Origin: Anoplolepis gracilipes
Lineage: Eukaryota; Arthropoda; Insecta; Hymenoptera; Formicidae
Assembly (NCBI RefSeq): GCF_047496725.1
Contig: NC_132976.1
Span: 12,430,001 to 12,494,000, forward strand
Direction: 5' to 3'
DNA: 64,000 nt
Shown here one piece after another: positions 56,881 to 64,000 of this stretch. Both the position numbers and the translations under genes were made by a program. Numbering within the stretch: position 1 is the first letter of the stretch; each line of letters opens with the position of its first letter. The notes beneath the pieces were generated by a model. It had not been told where the DNA came from. It did no database searches and was given only the letters and a program-made list of their open reading frames with translations.

Positions 56881-58146
56881 CAGTCTGTAAAGTAAGAGCG
56901 TGTACGGGTTAATGTGTAGAAAAATTTATTTTTAATAATTTTTAAGTACATGGATTTGTTGTACTCTCTGAGAAGAAAAATGCTATATCATTAATAATGA
57001 GTCCGCAGTCACCACCGACATTGATAATTGCCTGACATCTCCGAGGTATACTTTCCACTAAGTTGACTGCGTATTTGTTCGGTAAAGACCTCCAAATGAG
57101 ACGAATTTGTCGTGTCAGTTGCTTCAAAGTGCACACTCTTTTTCCTCGAAGCTTGTACTTGAGAGATACCAACACATTTTCAATGGGATTTGCATCTGGC
57201 GACTGCGATGGCCAATCAAACGTGACGATGCCAAACTGCTTTTTCCACTCGGTGCAAAGCTTGCGCCGATGTTTTGGGTCGTTGTCTTCCTATAAGATCC
57301 AGTCGTTTTTTTTTTTATGAAGCATCATTCAGCAGTCGACAACAAACACTTCTGATAAATTTTAAGCATTTTCGGAGCATTTAAATTGTATATAAACAGA
57401 TGTAATGCTCCGAAACCCCGGTTTGAAAAAGCAGCCCCAAAGATGAACCTTTACAGGGTGTTTAACGGTCCCTTGTATTAATCTATCGGTCAAGGTTGAC
57501 CAGGCATGTCGGATGGTAATATATCCTCAAACAGAAGCTTCGTCCGTAAAGATCACGTTGCTTCAATCTCGGTCCAAATTCTCCTTTGCCCAAGCGTTTT
57601 CACATGTTTTTCGCCTAACAGTGGTTTCTTCATTGTGTTTCGATATTTCAAGTTATGCGCACGGAGATGGGTTCGGATAGTTGTATGTGATACTTCTATA
57701 CCCTTCTGTTTTAATTTTGCTGCTCCTTGTCGCAATGTTAAGGTCGGGCTCCGCTTAAACAATTTCACAATTTCTTTTTCCATGTTCGGCGTCACTTTGC
57801 CCATCAAACCACGTTCTGGCAAGTCATCGACATTTTTGGTCTCCTTATATCGCTGAATCCACTTAGCGACGAACGATTTTGACTTTCTCATGTATTTAGC
57901 AGCCGCTAAATATGACATTTTTGGTCCTTTCGGGTGGAAACAAAGGAACACAGCCTCGTAGCGCGATGCGTATGCGGTACTCATGGCGGTTAACGTAGTT
58001 TCTTAGGTAAGAGTTCGACGCCAACTGAATCTTTTGTGACAAAGCATTCACGACAAAGGTTCCATCTATCGGCTCACAAAAAAACTAGGACGATATTTTA
58101 AAACCAACTGCCATTTATGCCGTACACGCTCTTACTTTACAGACTC
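56881..58146 (-). mobile_element. Tc1-type (DD34E) DNA transposon, inactive
   Basis: Terminal inverted repeats AGTCTGTAAAGTAAGAGCGT then GTACGG at the left, matched at the right end by the complement finishing GTAAAGTAAGAGC reversed (58112-58146). TA precedes the left end. Length 1.27 kb, usual for Tc1/mariner. It carries a broken transposase on the minus strand. The right edge abuts family B MITE sequence, so it seems to have landed in such a MITE. Confidence 0.85.
56942..57984 (-). pseudogene. Tc1-type transposase pseudogene
   Basis: Begins MSTAYASRYEAVFLCFHPKG, followed by two helix-turn-helix regions (YLAAAKYMRKSKSFVAKWIQ; LTLRQGAAKLKQKGIEVSHT). The first 143 codons are open, then a frameshift and stops interrupt the catalytic part. 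Readable catalytic blocks in shifted frames: FTDEAS, EDNDPKH and DWPSQSPDANPIEN; exactly 34 residues separate the second D and the E, hence DD34E. The C-terminus is open from about 57175 to 56942. Not functional as sequenced. Confidence 0.85.
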
Positions 58147-58840
58147 AACGAAAATATCGAGGGGCGTCATTTTTTGCATGTTTTCAATTTTTGTCATATC
58201 TTTTGTAATAAAGCCTTAAATTAAAATATTCTATTAGAGTAAACTCTATCTGAAATTAACTGAAGAATGTAGTTTCGGTAATTTTTTAACTCTAAAAAGT
58301 TTGGTTTGCGCACCTTTTTTCAATCGCTTATTATAAAACGGACATTATTTCCAGTAAACGTCGAATATTCATGAAATATTCCAAAAGTTCTGTATATCCT
58401 AATATATAATAGTAAAGAAATGTTTATATAGAATAACATTCAAATATAATAATTATGATGAAATATTCAGAATGTTCTATGAACATTACTTGTATGTATA
58501 TGTATAATAATAAGGAACATTCATGTAAATTTTGATATGTATGTAACATAAAAAATGAAATAAAAAATAGAAGTATAAAAAATGATACAAAAGCAGGACA
58601 TTTTGTGCTTATTTGAATATTCTCTGTACATTCTATAAATATTCCGGAATGTTTTGGAATAATATTCTTGGAATGTTAATTTTGGGTTTTAAAGGAATAT
58701 TTTATAAATATTTCAGAAATATCTAATGTCTTTACTGGGTTGATGGCCTGACATTTTCGCGGAGGAAAAATCGTCTCCGGAATAATCTCAAGAATCTGCC
58801 ATTAGCAGGTTTTTCAGCAATTACAGGACACCCTGTATAT
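58147..58840. repeat. MITE family B copy interrupted by family A
   Basis: 58147-58350 and 58739-58840 are the two parts of a family B copy (CGAAAATATCGA, ATTTTTTAACTC, then GACATTTTCGCGGAGGAAAA and CAATTACAGGACACCCTGTA). Family A sits between them. The left B end is missing where the Tc1 element lies. Confidence 0.7.
58351..58738. repeat. MITE family A copy (CCAGTAAA ends) nested in B
   Basis: Ends CCAGTAAACGTCGAATATTC and the complement finishing TCTTTACTGG; internal TATTCCAAAAGTTCTG and GGAATGTT as in the SPT6 intron copy. Confidence 0.75.
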
Positions 58841-59985
58841 TTACATGTATATTTACATGAAGCTGTAAGGGCTCGCTAAAGCTGATCCGTGACGTGCGAC
58901 GTGCGTCGCGACGTGTACATGTGCGTATGTATATGTACGTTGTACGTCCAACTGATGCGTGCGTGTGTGTCTCATGTGTACGTCCTCATGAATCACCCAC
59001 CTCGGGATCTACGATCGCCTCTCTCTTCTCTCTTGTGGTTCTGTAATTAAAGAATCTCTCTCGCGCTAACGACAGTGAATGAAATGCGAGTCGTAGTCCC
59101 GGGGAAGCTCGTTTTTAAATTCTGGGAGAGCTCGGGGCTCGGGGGAGCTTGGGAGAGCTTATGGAGGAGTCGCTACTAGAAAAGATGGCTCTGGCGGCCG
59201 GTAATCGCGTTCCTTCGATCGTCGTCGCCGTCGTCGCGTGCACCTAGTGCTCGCACGCTCCTCATCGTCTCCTCTCTTTGTCCGTGGAGGAGCCTCCTCC
59301 ACCCGTTCGTCGTCTCGACGAGCGTTCGCCCATCCCGAGACTCCAACCTCGCTCATTCTCCTCGTGACCGTTCTCGTCCGTCTCTCGCGATGCGTCTTCG
59401 TGTGACATTTTTGGAGAATGTCAACTCTGAAGTGGGATTCGTCGGTGGCGACCGTCCAAGGGATCTCTCGAGGGTGTTGAAGGCGTAAAAAAGAGAGAAA
59501 GAGAGAGAGGGAGAGAGAGAGAGAGATAGAAAGAGAGTGTGAGGATTCCGGGTGTCTTATATCCGTTTGTCGTCTTCTTTTCACTGAGCATCCCAAAAGG
59601 TGTTGTAATTGTTTATTCAATTGTCTAGTGTCACCTAGTTTTGTTAATTTTCAAGTTTTTTTTTTTTTTTTTTTGTGATTATCGTCGGGAAATTGTTGTG
59701 CTAATGACATAGATTTTGATATTGATGTTAGATATTATCTTTGTATCAACTGTTTGTATGTTTTTGTATTTGAAAACAAAGTAAATATATATGCATATTT
59801 TAGAGAGAGAAAGAGAGAAATAAACTGTTGAAAATATAATTGAAATAAATAGATCTATTTATTTTGACAAGTAGATCTGCTTAGCTGATTATGTGATATT
59901 TTAGATTATTATTGTGATTATAAACGTTGTATTGATTACTGGTTACTTGTTTTTCTTACCAAACAGAAACACAGTGAATTAAACT
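58841..59985 (+). promoter_or_regulatory. CpG-rich promoter and 5' leader of the MAST kinase gene
   Basis: GC and CpG content rise sharply at 58870-59480. There is an alternating GT/AC-rich stretch near 58890-58980, a GA-rich run at 59490-59540 and a T-run at 59657-59674. A short upstream frame (ATG 59161, 28 codons, MEESLLEKMALAAGN) is present. The 154-residue open frame on the opposite strand is not supported by any motif. Confidence 0.5.
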
Positions 59986-62900
59986 ATGGATCAGAAAAAT
60001 AGACCAAGCAGACCACGATTGCGATCGCACGGTAACTCTGCTAGAGTGCTTGTGTTTGATCAAAATGAGATGGAGGAAACTGCCAGTAATATAGAAACAG
60101 AAGTGCACAAACGTCCAATCCCCTCAAAAGTGGAAAGCAAGGAAGCTCCAGTTCGACCTGGTTAATAGAAAAAAATTTTATATTTTATATTAATTTACAT
60201 TAACTGTGTCAATCTTGTATGTCTAAAAATTAATTTATTTTACTATTAATTTATACTATATATATATGCAATATATATGTTATATCAAAATTACATTATT
60301 TCAGTCAGCGGAGAGTTATCAAATCTTGTTCGCATGAGAAATTCTGCAATTGGAAAGTCGGCACCCTCTCTATCAGTTCATGTGGTTAGTATATATTGAA
60401 TAATGAATACATGACAAGAGATTTATTTGTGTATTTGGTGATAACATTTTTTTCAGCGCGACTTTAATATTCCTCGTCGTGTTGCTAAAGCAGCTCATCG
60501 CAAATCCTTAATCTCAACCACATCACCTACTTTACCACGTTGCCATTCACCTTTATCAGGTATGTAATTTCTACTGTATTAATGATTGTTTCTATTAAAA
60601 AAGAATTATATATTTCTGATTAAATTTAAAAAATATGTTTATAGCAATATTTTAAACACATATACAATACATTTGATTTCGTTAGGCTTAGAATATGTAT
60701 AAAAACTTGTTTACATCCTTATATATATATAGAGTATCCTTAATATAAAATAGAATTTTAAAAAATTCTTCATCCTAACACATATAAACTTTTTTTTATA
60801 CTTATAGTGGGAACATTACTTTTTTATATTTTACTCGATTATTTATTGACAATATAGCAAGTTAATTTTTTCTATTGCTTATTTCCCGATATAGCATTCG
60901 TCCCAATTGTAGGCAGTCCCCTAGAGAGTCCTAGGATGTCATCCAGTCCACATTTTGCTTTTGCTCCAATTAAAAGGTACCTACTTCATACTTTACTGTT
61001 TATCTCAGGACATTTAAATTAGTTTGATCTGATTGCTCAAGTAGATGAGATGTCGTCACTGTAAATGCTATAGCTTTCGCGTCTTATAAATAGAAAAGAA
61101 AAATGGTGATGCGAAAATTTTATTATGCAAAGTCTGCGAAGAGAAGTAAGAATTTAATAAAGAAATGCTTGTAAGTTTTTTATATAATACAAGTACCAAC
61201 AGATTCTTTGGATTTAATTTTTTTAATTTGTACAAGTTTCATCAAAAGTTATTATTGAACCAAATATTATGACATATTTAAGAATTGGTGGAGGTGCTAC
61301 GGGAACTGGCGATGGTAGAAGATGGTCAGTTGCTAGTTTGCCGTCCAGTGGCTATGGAACAACACCTGGTTCCAGTAATGTTTCGGTACGGTCGATTGGT
61401 ATGCATTGAGCAACCGTGTGCTCGTTAATTATAATATAATCATTTGTATTCCAACAGTCACAATATTCGAGCCAAGAACGTTTGCATCAACTGCCAAATG
61501 TTCCAACTAAGGACGAACTACGTATGTTGTCTTGCCATTTTTCCAAGCCTGGAACACCGTGCTCTTCACATCCGGGCTTCCCTGGTTCTAGCATATCTAG
61601 TATTCCAGGCAGCGCATCTCTTAGCCTTGAAGAAGAGGGCTGTCGATCGCCGTTACATCGTCCACGTTCTCGAAGTCTGAGGTAATGTCAATTTTTTATG
61701 CATATATGTATATTTATTCAATATATTTTGATTATTGTTTGATAATTCTTGATTGATTAAGAGTAAATTGTAAGCAATAACTGGATATAAATGTATTAAT
61801 TGTTCGTAATTTTTATACAATTGCAGCAGTCCAAGTCGATCGCCCGTTCTTGATAGTGAAATCGTTATGATGAATACCTTGTATAAAGAAAGGTTTCCAA
61901 AGGTACTATACTAAAAATCTTTGACTAAAAACATTTTTGTCAGACAATAAATTTATATCAATCGTAACAATCATATTTTTAGGCAACACAACAAATGGAA
62001 GAACGACTGACTAATTTTATTAATGAAAATAAAGAAATAGATGAATACGAAGTAGTAGCTAATATGACACAAGATTCATTACCAATTTTACGTTTCGTAC
62101 ATCATCAAGTAATTGAAATGGCCAGAGACTGCTTACAAAAATCTCAGGAAAAATTAATTACAACGAGATACTTTTATGAGATGAGCGAAAATCTGGAACA
62201 TCTTTTAATGGAAGTATGTATATGTGGATTGTGCGACTTTATTTAGGTATGTTTATAACCGTTATATTTCTTTTGTTTTGCAGACGAAAGATAAATCTCT
62301 AGAAGCTGCAACGAGATTAACAGGATTAATAAAGAAACTTTTATTAGTTATATCGCGTCCAGCTCGTCTACTAGAATGCTTGGAATTCGATCCCGAAGAA
62401 TTTTATCATCTACTTGAACAAGCAGAGGGTCAAGCTAAAGTCAATGCAGGAATAAAAACTGATATTCCTCAATATATTATTACTAAACTCTCTTTAAACA
62501 GAGATCCTATATCTGGTATAGTTTGTGCTATTTCTAAAATATAATGTATTTATAAGAGTAAGATTATTATTTAAATGTTGAACTTATTATAGAGTTGCAA
62601 GAAGATTTGAATAAGCTAGAAGATTCTGCGAGTTCTAGCGACAGTAATTTGCAAGTAACATCAAGTCCAAATAAAGATGATGATAAGTGTCAGCGCATTC
62701 CATGTGAAAGTGACTACGAAGTAGTGAAACTTATTAGTAATGGCGCTTATGGTGCAGTGTATTTGGTCAAAGAGAAGACCACTCGACAGAGATTTGCTAT
62801 GAAAAAAATTAATAAGAATAATTTAATGTTACGAAATCAAGTAGAACAAGTGTTCGCCGAAAGAGACATAATGAGCTTTACAGATAATCCATTTGTAGTC

Positions 62901-64000
62901 TCTATGTACTGTAGTTTCGAAACCAAGGTATGTACATGTGCACCTTAAATTGATGTTGCATATTTTACAATAATATATTATAAATTTAAAAAAAAATTTT
63001 TTTTTTCCCAGAAACATTTATGTTTAGTAATGGAATACGTAGAGGCAGGAGATTGTGCGAGTCTTCTAAAAAGTATAGGTCCACTGCCACCAGATATGGC
63101 AAGATTTTATTTCGCAGAAACTGTGTTGGCTGTTGAATATTTACACAGTTATGGCATCGTACATCGGGATTTAAAGCCTGATAAGTAAGATACCATTGTA
63201 TAAAGAGCTGACCAAAAGACATTAAATATTAAAAAATATACATGATAACAAATTATCTTTTTTTTATAGTTTGCTTATCACTGCCTTGGGACACATTAAG
63301 CTTACTGATTTTGGCCTCAGTAAAATGGGTCTAATGTCCTGTAAGTGTGAAAAGTGCTTCGATTGCACAGCATATAAGTAAAAGCAAATTGAATAATCGT
63401 TCCTGTGTAATTTTAAGTGGCAACAAATCTCTACGAGGGGTACATCGATCGAGACACGCGGCAGTTTTCGGATAAGCAAGTGTTTGGTACGCCGGAGTAC
63501 ATCGCTCCGGAAGTTATATTGCGCCAAGGTTACGGTAAACCTGTCGACTGGTGGTCCATGGGTATCATATTGTATGAATTTCTAATAGGCTGTGTTCCGT
63601 TTTTTGGCGAGACACCCGAGGAATTATTTGCTCACACAGTAAATGGTGAGTTTTTTCTTCATTAATATAGTGATAATAATTATTGATGCAATTGATAAAT
63701 TTGAAATACACTTTGAAATATTTTCTCATGAGTATATAAATATTATGATAGATAATTCAAGTTGCAATTTCTAGATGATATTGAATGGCCGGACGAAGAT
63801 GACTGGCCTGTTCAATCCGAGGGTAAGGACATTATAACGGCACTTCTACATCAGAATCCTAGAGATCGATTGGGGACCGGTGGGTCACACGAAGTCAAGG
63901 AACATCCATATTTTTATGGCGTAAATTGGAATAGCTTACTTAGACAGAAAGCCGAATTTGTTCCGCAATTAATTAACGATGAGGATACAAGCTACTTCGA
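59986..64000 (+). CDS. MAST (dop): Microtubule-associated serine/threonine (MAST) kinase, 5' part, truncated by window end
   Basis: AGC-group kinase of the MAST family. Exons: 59986-60160, 60305-60384, 60457-60559, 60895-60976, 61283-61385, 61458-61681, 61827-61902, 61983-62213, 62284-62515, 62593-62927, 63012-63184, 63270-63340, 63418-63645, 63775 to beyond 64000; about 779 codons so far, in frame throughout. N-terminal part: MRNSAIGKSAPSLS, then DGRRWSVASLPSSGYGTTPG and SSQERLHQLP, all MAST hallmarks, followed by the MAST pre-kinase (DUF1908) helical domain to about 430. The kinase domain begins near 477: glycine loop ISNGAYGAV, K506 in FAMKK, HRDLKPDN (598-605), DFG (618-620), FGTPEYIAPE. 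All catalytic residues are present. The PDZ domain expected downstream lies outside the window. Confidence 0.95.

Noticed and set aside
59159..59620. 153-codon Arg/Ser-rich open frame on the minus strand
   Set aside because: Runs through a GA microsatellite and the CpG-rich MAST leader; low-complexity translation, no motif.

Overview
The window is insect nuclear DNA, most likely from an ant. It is AT-rich, full of short introns and miniature transposons, and carries two odorant receptors with the N-terminal LGLWPFQ and internal PLNESRPR motifs common in ant receptors. I could not fix the species. All exon models were made by eye from splice signals and frame continuity; in every multi-exon gene below the exon phases add up without a gap.

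Layout: 0.3-4.6 kb (-) odorant receptor A. 5.4-12.1 kb (+) allantoinase, whose third intron (5989-10320) holds a second complete odorant receptor B on the opposite strand. 13.0-14.3 kb (+) a small secreted protein gene with a clear TATA/initiator promoter. 16.6-21.7 kb (-) SPT16, the large FACT subunit. 22.3-26.4 kb, a transposon-rich interval with a PIF/Harbinger deletion derivative and a Myb/SANT (zeste/MSANTD-like) gene (-). 26.4-31.6 kb (+) a centromere protein of the KNL2/M18BP1 type with two SANTA-like domains and a CENP-C motif. 33.1-43.4 kb (-) SPT6. 46.9-49.2 kb (+) an intact hAT-transposase-derived ORF. 50.9-51.7 kb, a doubtful decayed coding remnant. 53-58.8 kb, a dense cluster of palindromic elements, some nested inside one another, with a dead Tc1-type transposon at its right end. 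60.0 kb to the end (+) the 5' two thirds of a MAST-family serine/threonine kinase, cut off by the window edge.

How the genes relate: SPT16 and SPT6 are both histone chaperones that travel with RNA polymerase II, and the KNL2-like protein between them is expected to act in CENP-A (centromeric histone) loading. So 16.5-43.5 kb is a run of three chromatin-assembly genes. The two receptors are close paralogues with matching exon structure, yet the first three allantoinase exons lie between them. No tRNA, rRNA or CRISPR array was recognised.
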